Shown: positions 22,855-33,834 of the stretch, piece by piece
Numbering within the stretch: the first letter of the stretch is position 1
How the letters are laid out: the number at the start of each line of letters is the position of its first letter
DNA from: Impatiens glandulifera
Lineage: Eukaryota > Streptophyta > Magnoliopsida > Ericales > Balsaminaceae
Direction of reading: 5' to 3'
DNA: 64,000 bases
Assembly: GCF_907164915.1 (NCBI RefSeq)
Contig: NC_061868.1
Coordinates: 28,639,819-28,703,818 of the forward strand
Program-made: the position numbers and the translations under genes
The notes under the pieces: model-generated
What the model was told of the DNA's origin: nothing
What the model saw: the letters and a program-made list of their open reading frames with translations, nothing else
Database searches by the model: none

Positions 22855-23005
22855 GATTACAACTTATCCGATTAACACATATCCGAGTACAACTTATCCG
22901 AGTACAACTTATCCGATTAACACTTATCCGAGTAGAACTTATCCGAAAACATAATACAACTTATCCAAAACATAATACAACTTATCCAAAACACTTATAC
23001 AACTT
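22855..23005. repeat. ACTTATCC tandem repeat
   Basis: About ten copies of a 15-18 base unit such as CAACTTATCCGAGTA immediately downstream of the transposase stop codon. Non-coding; possibly part of the transposase 3' UTR. Confidence 0.75.
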
Positions 23006-23012
23006 ATCCCAA

Positions 23013-25818
23013 TCAATCTAAAGGCTCATATTGTTGAGATGATGGCTCGTGCTGTTGAGAAGATGAGTCATGATGCTTAGATGATGATGCTTTTGCAGTA
23101 GATGGTGCAGGCATGACTGCTTTGCATGTGGCCCTATTATGTCCTAGTCCACCACATGAGCTGCATCGTCTCGGAGCCTTACGTACCTCACCTTGAGATG
23201 ACCTACGCTTTGTTTGTGGGTGCCCTTTCTTAACCTTGACAGGTGGTTTTAGACATACGCGTTCCTTGATCATTTCGGGAATATCCCAATCGTCTTCATC
23301 ACCAGCAGGGTAACATGTCTCCGCATATGCATTCATCCAAGATTCAGTTGTGTAATACCTGTAAGAATGGAAAATAAAACGATTAAACAATTGGTTTAAT
23401 AGATTGAACATGTGAGCTGAATAATACCTTGAACAAAAGTCATAACAAACCAAATTGCGGTGACGGGCAGCAGCCATTGCATGAGTACAAGGAAGACCAG
23501 AAACTTCAAATACCCTACAAGTGCAGTTCATGTCTTTCAAATTGACTTTAAAATGAGACTGATTGTCATGCACATAAAACTCGAATCGGTTAAGCGATGA
23601 TACTGTATAGAATCTAGCCTTCTCGAATCCCTCACGTAATAACTTTTCATATGTTGGAGATAACACTTCTCGGTGGTTGGACGCTCTTTCTCTTCTCTCA
23701 TTAAACCAACCTTGTATTGTCAATCTTAAATACTCGGCCATTAAGGAAATGGGGTACTTTCTGGCTTCCCTGCTCTGACTATTAAAACTCTCATCATAAT
23801 TGCTTGTTAGTTGATTGTATCGCTTACCGGGGAAAAATGCTCTACTCCATCTTTGAAATCCAATTTCTTCCAAATAGGCAGCAATCCTATGATCTTTAAC
23901 CCTTATCTTGTCAAAAAAACGATTAAATTCGTGGATAGTGTACGCACGAGAAGCCATATCAAACTCCATATGACAATTATCAGTTTTGAATTTCGCGTTG
24001 ATATTCATCTTTATGTGATATGTGCACGCACCGTGGTATGCTTCTGGAAAAACAGCACATAAGACATTGGCGATGCTTGGGTGTCTATCGGATACGAAGA
24101 CGAGATCATCAACTAATCCAATTGCTTCTCTCAATTTTTGCATAAAATAAGTCCAAGAGTTATTATTTTCTGAATCAACAACTCCGAATGCGACAGGATA
24201 TAATTGTTCATTAGCATCTAATGCAATAGCCACCAATAGTTGACCTCCCACCTTGTGCTTAAGAAAACTGGCATCAACACACAATACGGGACGACAAAAG
24301 GCTTTGAAACACCTAATAGAGAGGCCTATGGACATGAACATATACTTGAAGTGCCCGACCTCGTCTGTTTGGATGTCTGTTATGGTACCAGGATTATGCT
24401 TCTCCAACATGTAAAGGTATGAGGGTAATTTTTCATATGAATCCTCAACCGTTCCTCGCACCGCCACTAATGCCATTTCCCTAGCCCTTCAAGCCTTATT
24501 ATAAGTCAAATTTACCCCATAAGTTGCCTGCATGTCTTCAATTATTTTCTTAGGCAAGTGATTATGGTGATGGTCCATATACTTACTCTTCACGCACTGC
24601 CCAATAACCCATGCTGGTGTTTGCATTTTTTTCTCTAGCCTCGATAGAACTGAGCATGAGTGTTGTTGGTCGAATTTCCGGATCTCAAACATCTCAGATA
24701 ATTTACCTTTCACGGCACGCAATCTCCATTTGCATTTCTCATCCAAACATTTCACATACCAAAGATGTTTTCTTGACTTCTCCACCTTGAATTCAAAATG
24801 ATTAGTCATCGCATATTTATATAGCATCAGTTGTAGTTCTTTTTTATTTTCAAACAAGGCACCGACTTCCAATACGGTTTTAGTAGTTAACGCCAACGCA
24901 AATGAGGGGTCTGTCGGTGATATGTCTGTCGATGGTGTACCAAATGATGATCTTCTTGCACTATATGGTGTACCCAATGATGATCTTCTTGCACTAGTAG
25001 GTGTACCCGTTGATGCTCTTCTCGCACTATGTGGTGTAGGTATCGATGCATGCAAGTCCTGAGTAAGTGGGATGTGAGGCAAAGAGTTATCTCCGGCTTC
25101 ATTACTTTCAACAAAGACCTCCGAGGGTAAAGCTTCTGGTACAATTTTCTGAGTTAATTGTGGGAGAATACTTTCTTGAGTTGGGTAGGTAAGTAGTGGT
25201 ATCTTTTCTTTAGTAAATTGTGACTTCTCTACTACAGACACACACAATGGTGACACAGTTCGACCCAAAATCAAGCGTGATAAATATATGTTCAGATCCT
25301 CATCATCTTCAATAAAAACGGGTTTAGGATTTGTGATATTCGGAATATCATACTTCACTTGCAGCACTAAATCATACGTAGATTTCTGCACTTGAAGTCT
25401 TTCATGGAGTTTATCAATTAATTCAGCATAATGAGTACTTTGGGGTAAATCCAATGTTTTGATTGAAGAGGCATCAAAATACCATATTCCATTAGCATCA
25501 GCTTTCCACTCTCCATTATAGAAAACGAAAACTTCGGCTGCAAGAAAAAATGGAAACGGGATAATTAATACTGTGAAATGGAAACTCTTCGCGAAACGGG
25601 AAGTACTTCGCGAAACGGGAAGTACTTCGCGAAACAGGAAGTACTTCGCGAAACGGGAAGTACTTAGCGAAACGGGAAGTACTTAGCGAAACGGGAAGTA
25701 TCATCAGATGAAACCCTAAACAACACAGTTATTCGAAAATGCATAAATGAACAACAATAAACTTGAAATACATAAATTTACCAAGTGTTACAGTGCTTGT
25801 GCTCGTCGTGGAGCTCAT
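23013..25818 (-). pseudogene. MudrA-type MULE transposase (one stop codon)
   Basis: Reconstructed as exon 1 25782-25818 (MSSTTSTSTVTL), intron 25538-25781, exon 2 from 25537 (AEVFVFYNGEWKADANG) and a 69-base intron 23359-23427. Domains in order: plant MuDR N-terminal region with SARRSS-type repeats (near 24940-25040), MuDR DNA-binding domain (KKELQLMLYKYAMTNHFEFK..CKWRLRA), and DDE transposase with Asp in LCVDASFLKH (near 24270), Asp in FVSDRHPSI (near 24085) and Glu in NYDESFNSQSRE (near 23785). A SWIM zinc finger (CTCRVF..GLPCTHAMAAARH) and a CCHC knuckle (CSSCGGLGHNRATC) follow. The enzyme would cut and move the element. An in-frame TGA at 24489-24491 replaces the conserved Trp of the AWRARE block; otherwise the ORF is intact. 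Confidence 0.92.
25575..25702. repeat. CGAAACGGGAAGTACTTCG array in transposase intron 1
   Basis: Six to seven tandem 19-20 base units (CGCGAAACGGGAAGTACTT), with the same AAGTACTT core as the other MULE repeats and the TTCGCGAAAC element of the terminal repeats. A frame at 25516-25704 is only repeat translation. Confidence 0.85.
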
Positions 25819-25968
25819 TGAGTGCCGCCGTTTAACTCTGTCGCCGGCGAGATTAGAGAGAAGGAGGAGAAAAGCGGAAGGGAAGAAAGAGAAGGGAAGA
25901 AAAGAAATGAAAAAAAGATGGCCGGATTATATTATATAGTAAGGGTATTCTGGACTTTTCACAGCGTC

Positions 25969-26116
25969 TCACTTCGCGAAACGCGAAGTCCCTTCGCGTT
26001 ACGCGAAAAGGGTAATTTCGTCCAAAAAAAATTAAGTGGTCATTAGATCAATTTCAGTTTTCTGCCGACCACGGAGGCAAATAGCCCTATTTTTAGGGTC
26101 ATTTCGTCCAATTTCC
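25969..26116 (-). repeat. MULE right terminal inverted repeat
   Basis: Reverse complement begins GGAAATTGGACGAAATGACC and parallels 17958-18105. Ends at the 9-bp target duplication 26117-26125 (TGTTTAAAT). Confidence 0.9.
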
Positions 26117-26125
26117 TGTTTAAAT

Positions 26126-27489
26126 CAAGGTAATGAGGTAATGATCATGCAAATAATTATGAATGGTAAAGACAAAGCATGCATTTAATAAATTGAAATA
26201 GACAATGCAACAAAGGGGAATCAAGAACTTACACGAACTTGGGGTTCTTGATTCTTAAAGTGGTTGTCCTAAAACTCTAAGCAAGATTCTTTAGACACAA
26301 CCACACTAGTTGGTGATCTTGCTTAGATTAGGACATAAGAGCACAAATGGACAACCTAGGGGAGTGAGAATAGAAAAATCAAGGTCTCCCTCATGATAAT
26401 CTAAGGTGGTGTTTAAATAAGGAATTCAATGAAAACTCTAGGGCCCAAGGACCATCTACAACTACCAACACGTGTTGGGGAATAATTGCCTTTTTTTTAA
26501 ATGTATAAATATTTTTAAATGAGCAATCTCCAATTGACATGTCATTAAATAAATGACATGTCAATTTTGACCAATGGGATTAAATAATCCCTTCGTTTTG
26601 GCATCATTAAAAATTCAAAAATGAAAAAGTTTTTTAGTCCTTCCTCCTTGCACACGGCTAGAGGCTTCTACGATGTTCCACCCTCTTCTTTAGGGTTAGA
26701 TCTTTGATCTCAGGTCATGGGTCAGGTCACTAGTTGGATCCCTTAGTTGGATCTGGACTTTGTCTTTGACTTGACTTTGAAAATACACCAAAATTTTGAA
26801 AATTTGACCTTCTTGAGATGAATCATGGACCTTTGATCTTTGGTGGATTCTTGGTTCGGATCTTTGATCTTGGATTTTGCCCATTGGTCCATTTTGAAAT
26901 TCCTACAAAAGAAAACTTTATTAATGATAAAAACAAATTATTAATTGAAATAGTCCTCACTAACTTACTAAAAATTAAAAATAAATCTAATTATTCATAG
27001 TTTTAAGTAAATAATCAAATTATTGCTATTCAAAAGGATTTTTTTTAAATTAATCTAATTTAATTGCAAAACTAATCTAACAATTAAAAAATAATGACAT
27101 AACTAATGAAATTATATATTGTAAAATTCGTTAGTTATATTATATATATTATTTTTGTTTTTCTAAAATAATATCCAAAGTAATTAATTAATTAAAAACA
27201 TAAAATATCCAATGATAAATCCCTAAATAATAAATTATTATCTTAATTTATTAAAAATCTGAAAATTACTATTCTTAAAATTTTATTATTTAAAAAATAG
27301 TTGTTTATAAATTATAAAAATTGGGAATGAAAAAACGAGTGTATACATAATGTTCCTCTTGGACAAAATTTGTAGAAACCACTCGATTTAGAAAAATGCA
27401 CGTCTTAGCTTTCACATAGGCATTGCGTTTTGAAAATTCTCAATTTTATAGTTTATTTAGGATAAAAGAAAACAAACCTAACAAGTCTC
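26126..27489. other. degenerate, AT-rich transposon-like sequence
   Basis: No supported gene. A 15-bp perfect inverted repeat (AATTGACATGTCATT at 26532-26546 and its complement at 26552-26566) with a 5-base loop lies in a segment resembling a gypsy LTR. TTTGATCTT/GGATC-rich short repeats run from 26690 to 26890. The 26950-27350 part is over 80% A+T. Confidence 0.5.
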
Positions 27490-27499
27490 AAGAGAGACC

Positions 27500-28025
27500 C
27501 CTTTGATTTTGAGTATCGTTCCTCGGTTTAACTACATACGTGTCTTAAGTGTCGCTCCTCAGTTTAGCGAAATACTTAGATATGAATTTAAGAATATCAC
27601 TCCTATGTTTAGAGAAATGTTCATCTTAAGTATCGCTCATCGGTTTAGCGAAATACTTAGGTGTGAAGTTAAGAACATCGCTCCTCTGTTTAGCGAAATG
27701 TTGTCTTAAGTATCGCTCCTCGGTTTAGCGAAATACTTAGACATGAATTTAAGAACATCGCTTCTCTATTTAGCAAAATGTTCGTCTTTAGTATCGCTCC
27801 TCGGTTTAGCAAAATACTTATATGTAAATTTAAGAACATCGCTCCTCTATTTAGAGAAATGTCCGTCTTAAGTATCGCTCTTTAGTTTAGCGAAATACTT
27901 AGATATGGATTAATGATCCTTAGTTTAGTGAAGTACTTGATATAAATGAATATCGCTCTTCAGTTTTGCGAAACATTTGATTTGAGTATCGCTCTTTAGT
28001 TTAGTGAAATGCTCAGATATTAATT
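27500..28025. repeat. ~81-bp higher-order tandem repeat (ATCGCTCCTCGGTTTAGCG)
   Basis: Two related ~40-base half units alternate: TATCGCTCCTCGGTTTAGCG..ATACTTAGATATG and ACATCGCTCCTCTGTTTAGC..ATGTTCGTC. About six pairs are present, decaying toward 28025. The Tork-like element inserted ~320 bases beyond. The array is likely part of the degenerate gypsy element whose pol lies at 33.8-36.2 kb. Confidence 0.85.
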
Positions 28026-28345
28026 GCATTTAAGTTAGGAGTTAGACCCTTTTAACCTACTAGGCGTTAGTGTTTTTTCAGATCTTTTCTGATGTTTCTT
28101 CACATTGAAACATCTTTAGAAATCGGTTTCATACATTCTTCCTTAGAATGTGTCATGAGGAGACCGTGTGCAATTACCATTCTTCGAGATTAATTCAATT
28201 ACTTTAGGGACTTTTCTTTCGTCGAGACGTTTCGCCCTTAGTTCTTCGACGGATTTACTTGCTCGAACTCCGTTTGGAAGTTTAAATTATGTTTAATCTT
28301 TCAACCATGCACCATGAGGTTTAGTCTCACTTCTCAGACTTAGAG

Positions 28346-28350
28346 GTTAT
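28346..28350. repeat. target duplication GTTAT (left)
   Basis: GTTAT directly before the 5' LTR; the same five bases follow the 3' LTR at 32263-32267. Confidence 0.9.
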
Positions 28351-28678
28351 TGTTGTTTTTGGAACAATTAGAATCCCACATCGAAAGATAATGGGAGTGA
28401 AAGAAGTTTCTTAGTATATAAAAGAAACTATATTCACAATTTGTATAAATCCCACATCGGAAGATGATGGGAGTTGGGGAAGTTTCTTAGTGTATAAAAG
28501 AAACTCTCCCCTCTTTGGTTTATTGCACCCAAATTTGTATCTCTTCTTCCTTATTAATTGATATCCTTAGTGCTCGGAGACGTAGGCAATATTTTGGCCG
28601 AACTCCGTTATCAAATTTTGTTAGTGTTCTTTCAGATTGTTTTCTTCTTTTGTGGTTCTGTCAGGGTTTTCCCCAACA
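28351..28678 (+). repeat. 5' LTR of the Tork-like element
   Basis: 328 bp, TGTTGTTTTTGG..TTTTCCCCAACA. It contains two AATCCCACATCG(A/G)AAGAT repeats, each followed by GTATATAAAAGAAACT, one of which is probably the TATA box. Confidence 0.92.
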
Positions 28679-28680
28679 AG

Positions 28681-28693
28681 TGGTATCAGAGCC
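28681..28693 (+). promoter_or_regulatory. primer binding site (initiator Met tRNA)
   Basis: TGGTATCAGAGCC, two bases after the 5' LTR, complementary to the 3' end of plant initiator Met tRNA. It primes minus-strand DNA synthesis. Confidence 0.9.
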
Positions 28694-28710
28694 GAAGGTT
28701 CGTCCTTGGC

Positions 28711-29480
28711 ATGGTGGAGTTTTCAAAAGGGGCGTCAACTCCTTCGTCATCCTGGACGAGGACACCGATGTCGAATTTGAAGTTTACGGTGGAGATCTTT
28801 GATGGAACTGGGCATTTCGGCATGTGGCAAGGTGAGGTTCTAGATTGTCTTTTTCAGCAGGGTCTAGATGTTGCTATTGAGGTCGGAAAGACAGATGTTA
28901 TAGAAGAAAAAGAGTGAAGTATCATGAATCGGTTGGCGTGCGGAACAATTCGGTTGTGCCTGTCCAGAGAGCAGAAGTATGCTGTGAAGAATGAAACTTC
29001 TGCACAGAAACTGTGGCAAGCATTGGAGGACAAGTTTCTGAAGAAGAGTGGTCAGAATAAGCTCCTTATTAAGAAGCGATTGTTCCGGTTTGAATACCAA
29101 TCAGGTACTACGATGAATGAGCATATAACTAAGTTTAATTAGTTAGTAGCGGATTTGTTAAATCTTGACGTTAGGTTTGAGGATGAAGATTTGGCTTTGA
29201 TGTTGCTATCGTCCCTTCCTGATGAATTTGAACACTTAGAAACAACGTTACTTCATGGAAAGGGAAATGTTTCTCTTGATGCTGTAAGTTCTGCTTTATA
29301 TAGTCATGAATTGAGAAAGCATGATAAAAGGATAAGCAAAGTAGGTACAGCAGATGAAGCATTGATGGTCAGGGGCCGTCAGTAGAGCAAATAAAAAAGG
29401 AAAGAGGAAGATCTGAAAGTAGAGTTGCCAAAGATGAATGTGCTTTCTGTCGTGAGAAAGGACATTGGAATATTAACTGC
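28711..29480 (+). pseudogene. Tork-like gag
   Basis: Starts MVEFSKGAS and continues KFTVEIFDGTGHFGMWQ. It contains KLWQALEDKFLKKSGQNKLL and LLSSLPDEFEHLETTLL (UBN2-type gag), then a CCHC knuckle CAFCREKGHWNINC at about 29441-29480. It is interrupted by a TGA at the expected Trp (about 28915), a TAG in LVADLL's leader (about 29140), stops near 29383, and a frameshift before the knuckle. Confidence 0.8.
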
Positions 29481-29486
29481 CCAAAG

Positions 29487-31844
29487 TTGAAGAAGAAAGA
29501 GAAAGATTCTGAAGATGCGAATGTTGTAGAAAACAAAGGTGATGCACATTCAGAATACTCTTTATCGATGTCACACACAACATCACATCCTGATGCGTGG
29601 ATATTGGACTCAGTCTGCACTTATCATATGACACCAGTTCGAAAGTGGTTCTTTGACTTTAAGGAGCTAGATGATGGAGTTGTTTACATGGGAGATGTTA
29701 GTACATGTAAAATAAAAGGGATAGGTTCAATCAAGCTGAGAAATGAGGACGGATCCACCAGAATTATCAGAGAGGTTCGGTACATATCGAATATGAAAAA
29801 GAATCTCATTTCTTTGGGGGCCTTGGAGTCAAAAGGCCTACAGGTGAAATTGGAAAAGGGAATTCTTAAGGTAATCTCTGGAGCGCTAGTGATGTTGAAA
29901 GCTATCAGGAAGAGTAATAATTTGTATTACTATCAAGGTAGTACAGTTAATGGGACATCATGTGTATCAACTTCCGGGAGCAGTAAGGAGTTAGAGGCAA
30001 CAAAGCTATGGCATATGCAATTGGGGCATGCTGGTGAGAAATCTATGCAAACTCTTGTCAAGCAAGGATTGCTAAAAGGTACAAAACTTTGTAAATTAGA
30101 TTTCTGTGAACATTGTATTCTGGGAAAACAAAGGCGAGTAAAATTTGGCACTGCTATCCACAACACCAAGGGTATTTTGGATTATGTGCACTCAGATGTT
30201 TGGGGACCTGCCAAGACTCCTTCTCTTGGAGGTAGACATTATTTTGTTACTTTTATTGATGATTTTTCCAGAAGAGTTTGGGTGTTTACTATGAAGAACA
30301 AAGATGAAGTGTTTGGGATTTTTCTTAAATGGAAAACTCAAGTTGAAGACGAGACAGGAAGAAAGATCAAAGTTCTCCGGACTGATAACGGTGGAGAATA
30401 CAAGAATGATCCATTCCAGAAGTTATGCCAGGAGTGTGGCACAGTTCGACACTTCACAGTCAGAAAAACACCACAGCAGAATGGAGTATCGGAACGTATG
30501 AACAGGACATTGGTGGAGAAAGTTCGATGTATGTTGTCTAATGCTGGGTTAGACAGGAAATTTTGGGCAGAAGCTATGTCATACGCTCAACATTTGGTAA
30601 ATCGCCTACCATCATCTGCACTTGGTGGCAAGACTCCATTAGAGGTATGGTCTGGAAAACCTGCAACTGATTATGATTCTTTGCATATTTTTGGTTCTGC
30701 TACATATTATCATGTAGTTGAATCAATGTTGGATCCACGAGGAAAGAATGCTCTTTTTATGGGATTTAATACGGGAGTTAAAGAATATCGCCTCTGGTGT
30801 TTGGATGCAAAGAAAACCATTATCAGTAGAGATGTTATTTTTGATGATTATTCAATGTTGAATAAGGTAACACAAGACAAAGTTGATTGTACTCCGCGAC
30901 ATGTGGAGTTTGAGCAGATAAAGATAAGCCCAATAATTAGTGACTCTCCGACGACAGACGAAGAGTTAAATGAGGAAGAGGTTCCAACCCAAGAACCTTC
31001 AGAACAACGTGAATCAATTGTTGTAAACAGGCCAAGACGAGTTACTCAAAAATCAGGTCGGTTTGTTGACATTGCGGCCTATGCACTTCTAGTCGTAGAT
31101 GATGTTCCATCCACTTTTTCAGATGTCAGTCGAAGTACTGAAAATGGAAAAATGAGAGGTGTTATGGAAGATGAGATGCAATCTATTCAGAAGAATGAGA
31201 CATGCAAGTTGAGGCATCTACGAAAAGAGAATAAGGCTATTGGTTGTAAATGGATCTTTGCTAAGAAAGAAGGATTTCCTGAAAAATTTGATGTTCGCTA
31301 CAAGGAAAAATTGGTAGTTAAAGACTACGCTCAGAAGGAAGGAGGTGATCATAATGAGGTACTTTCTCCTGTTGTTAAACACTCTTCCATTAGAATTTTG
31401 TTGGCCTTGGTAGCGCAAATGAATTTGGAGCTAGCTCAACCAGATGTGAAGACCGCATACATACACGGTTATTTGAATGAGGAAATCTACATTTATCAAC
31501 CAGACGGATTCAAAGTTGTTGATAAATAAAATTGGGTTTGGAAGTTGAACAGATCATTGTACAGGTTGAAGCAATCATCGAGACAATGGTACAAATGACT
31601 TGACAAGTTTATGATGGAGCACAAATACACAAGAAGCAGATTCAGTTCATGTGTGTATTTGCGCAAATTGCAAGATGAGTCTTACATCTATCTACTCTTG
31701 TACGTTGATGATATGTTGATAGCATCAAAGAGCCAATATGAAGTTGATAAATTGAAGGCTCAATTGGGTAGAGAGTTCGAGATGAAAGACATGGGGAAAA
31801 CCAAATCTAATTGTTTAGATTTGGTAAACACATTCCGCGTTTGA
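29487..31844 (+). pseudogene. Tork-like pol (protease, integrase, partial RT)
   Basis: An ORF of 680 codons (29487-31529) begins inside gag. Protease site: WILDSVCTYHM, where the usual D-S-G has Val for Gly. Integrase: HMQLGHAGEKSMQ..CEHCILGKQ zinc domain, then catalytic Asp in VHSDVWGP, Asp in LRTDNGGEY and Glu in PQQNGVSERMNRT. RT begins at WIFAKKEGFPEKFDVRYKEK. Stops at 31527-31529 and near 31597 split it from the YVDDMLIAS part (31611-31844). The RT end and all of RNase H are deleted. Confidence 0.9.
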
Positions 31845-31934
31845 GTCGGCGCTGAAGAGCGCCAATTGGAAGCATTGAAGAGCTACTTTTAATATTGAAG
31901 ATTAGTAATTGGATATTGTGCCAAGGTGGAGATT

Positions 31935-32262
31935 TGTTGTTTTTGGCACAATTAGAATCCCACATCGAAAGATAGTGGGAGTGAAAGAAGTTTCTTAGTA
32001 TATAAAAGAAACTATATTCACAATTTGTATAAATCCCACATCGGAAGATGATGGGAGTTGGGGAAGTTTCTTAGTGTATAAAAGAAACTCTCCCCTCTTT
32101 GGTTTATTGCACCCAAATTTGTATCTCTTCTTCCTTATTAATTGATAGCCTTAGTGCTCGGAGACGTATGCAACATTTTGGCCGAACTCCGTTATCAAAT
32201 TCTGTTAGTGTTCTTTCAGATTGTTTTCTTCTTTTGTGGTTCTGTCAGGGTTTTCCCCAACA
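31935..32262 (+). repeat. 3' LTR of the Tork-like element
   Basis: 328 bp, same length as the 5' LTR with about six differences; followed by GTTAT at 32263-32267. Confidence 0.92.
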
Positions 32263-32299
32263 GTTATCATGCTTTAGATTTTAAGGCCTTTGGGTTGTT

Positions 32300-32525
32300 T
32301 TCTATACTTAGTGTATATCTGATAGAATCGACACATTCTTGTTCTTTCTTGTTAAACTAGACAAAAGTCTAGATGAACAACAAATGGTGATTTTAAAATC
32401 TCAACCTCTGTGAGTATTTTCTTTTTTTTCGACCAATTTTCTTTATGACCGAGGTGTATCTGATAGACTCAAACACTTTGTTCTTGCTTGTCAAATAGAC
32501 GAGAGTCTAAATGAACAACATTATT
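32300..32525. repeat. two diverged ~150-bp tandem copies
   Basis: GTATATCTGATAGAATCGAC..AGTCTAGATGAACAACA (32309-32382) is repeated as GTGTATCTGATAGACTC..AGTCTAAATGAACAACA (from about 32454). Confidence 0.65.
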
Positions 32526-32889
32526 GTTTTTCATATCTCTACCAACACAGTCTTGCTTGATTGACTTTATTTTTTTCTTTTGAGGTCTTAGACTCTTGCA
32601 CTTGATCTCTATTTAAGACCAGATGCTACCTCTATTAACAACATGGTTCTGAGTTTGACATTTGTCTTTTTTGAGCTCCCTCTTAAACATCAAAAGTTTA
32701 AGTTTACGTCTGGACTCGAGGTAGATCTGTCTGTGAAGCGTCTTGATCGATTCACAACAGTTACATCGGTTCATCAAGAGACGCACGTTAGGGAGAAATG
32801 TCTTTTTCTGCATCCTCACTTGTTTCTTGTGCTCATTCGTCACTTTTCTTTACACTAGAAAGGTTCAAGGGTCTAACTCGTTTTAGTTT

Positions 32890-33800
32890 CCAAAAATACC
32901 CCTAGTATTGATGTAGGAATTTGATTGTTTTGGATATATTGTAATCCAATGTTTCCATTGGCTTGAATTTTGTGGGAATGTATTTTTGTCCAAATCATGT
33001 TTTGTTGGGATTGCACTTTGACTTGAGTTGGGGATGATATTGCTTTTTGAAACTTTGAGTCGATGTTGGGAATTTGATTTCAAATCGAATTTCATTTTGT
33101 TTTGAATAATTTTTATTTTAATAAAAATACCCCTAGTATTGAAATAAGGGTTTTGTACTTTAGATTTATTAAGACCAAGCATGTGATAAGCTGCCTACGT
33201 TTTCTCATAAAAGGAGATATCACGTCCGAACGTAGTTCCGAAATTATATCACGGATAGATTGGGACTCCAAGTTTCTAATGAGGTGCTCATTGACTTGTT
33301 GGAGTTTGTTGTGTCTTGAGTTTCTACTAGAGTGGCCATTAACTTAAGTTTGATGGGGATATCTCTTATGTTTCTGTTAGAATGACAATTGACTTAAGGC
33401 TAGGGATGTGATGATTTTCTCGTCTTTTAAAAATGCCCCTAGTGTTAACATAAGGATTTTGTTATTTTAAATTTATTAGGACTGAGCTCGTGACAAGTTG
33501 CTTACATATTCTCATAAAAGAAGAAATCATGTTCGAACGTAGTTCCAAAATTGTATAACGGATAGATCGTGACTCCAAATTTGAATTATTTATTGTATGT
33601 TGCCTAATTTGGATTCTCGTACTAGGGAGTCATGTTTTTGTTGTGATGGGGATTTAAAGAATTAATTTTCTGGGATTTTTTTTATTTTTTTATGAGTTAT
33701 TAAGTTTTATCTTTATATTGATTGAACCCATGACAGATTACATACGTACTCTCATAACAAAAAGAGATCAGGTTCGAACGTAGTTCAGTACACATTAGTC
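32890..33800. repeat. ~300-bp tandem repeat, three partial copies
   Basis: Blocks AAAATACCCCTAGTATTG and CTCATAAAAGGAGATATCAC..CGAACGTAGTTCC recur at about 33122/33200, 33425/33510 and, in part, 33750. An extra first block lies at 32893. Probably 3' UTR repeats of the Tat-type element. Confidence 0.75.
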
Positions 33801-33834
33801 TAAACTTCTTGGGGATTGTCATGAATGGATTCAT

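Larger units (their letters stand above)
17958..26116. mobile_element. Mutator-like element (MULE) with Ulp1-type protease gene
   Basis: An 8159-bp element bounded by ~148-bp imperfect terminal inverted repeats and a perfect 9-bp target duplication. It encodes two convergent genes: a plus-strand DUF1985/coiled-coil/Ulp1-like cysteine protease (19081-22472) and a minus-strand MudrA-type transposase (23013-25818). MULEs carrying a Ulp1-like gene are known in plants (the Kaonashi-type elements of Arabidopsis and related elements in melon), and the domain order here fits them. Both genes carry stops, so this copy is probably not autonomous now. AAGTACTT-centred repeats are scattered through its non-coding parts. 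Confidence 0.93.
28351..32262 (+). mobile_element. Tork-like Ty1/copia element, internally deleted
   Basis: A 3912-bp element with 328-bp LTRs, primer site, polypurine tract (AAGGTGGAGATTT just before 31935) and 5-bp target duplications. It keeps gag, protease, integrase and part of reverse transcriptase in the copia order, but RNase H is gone: the frame ends soon after the YVDD motif and the interior joins directly to the 3' LTR region. The LTRs differ at about six of 328 positions by eye. It is non-autonomous now. The protease-region sequence places it near Tork/Tnt1-type elements. Confidence 0.9.

Noticed and set aside
27500..28025. Possible CRISPR-like array
   Set aside because: Units are contiguous ~40-base relatives without unique spacers, in a plant nuclear genome; a satellite-type tandem repeat.
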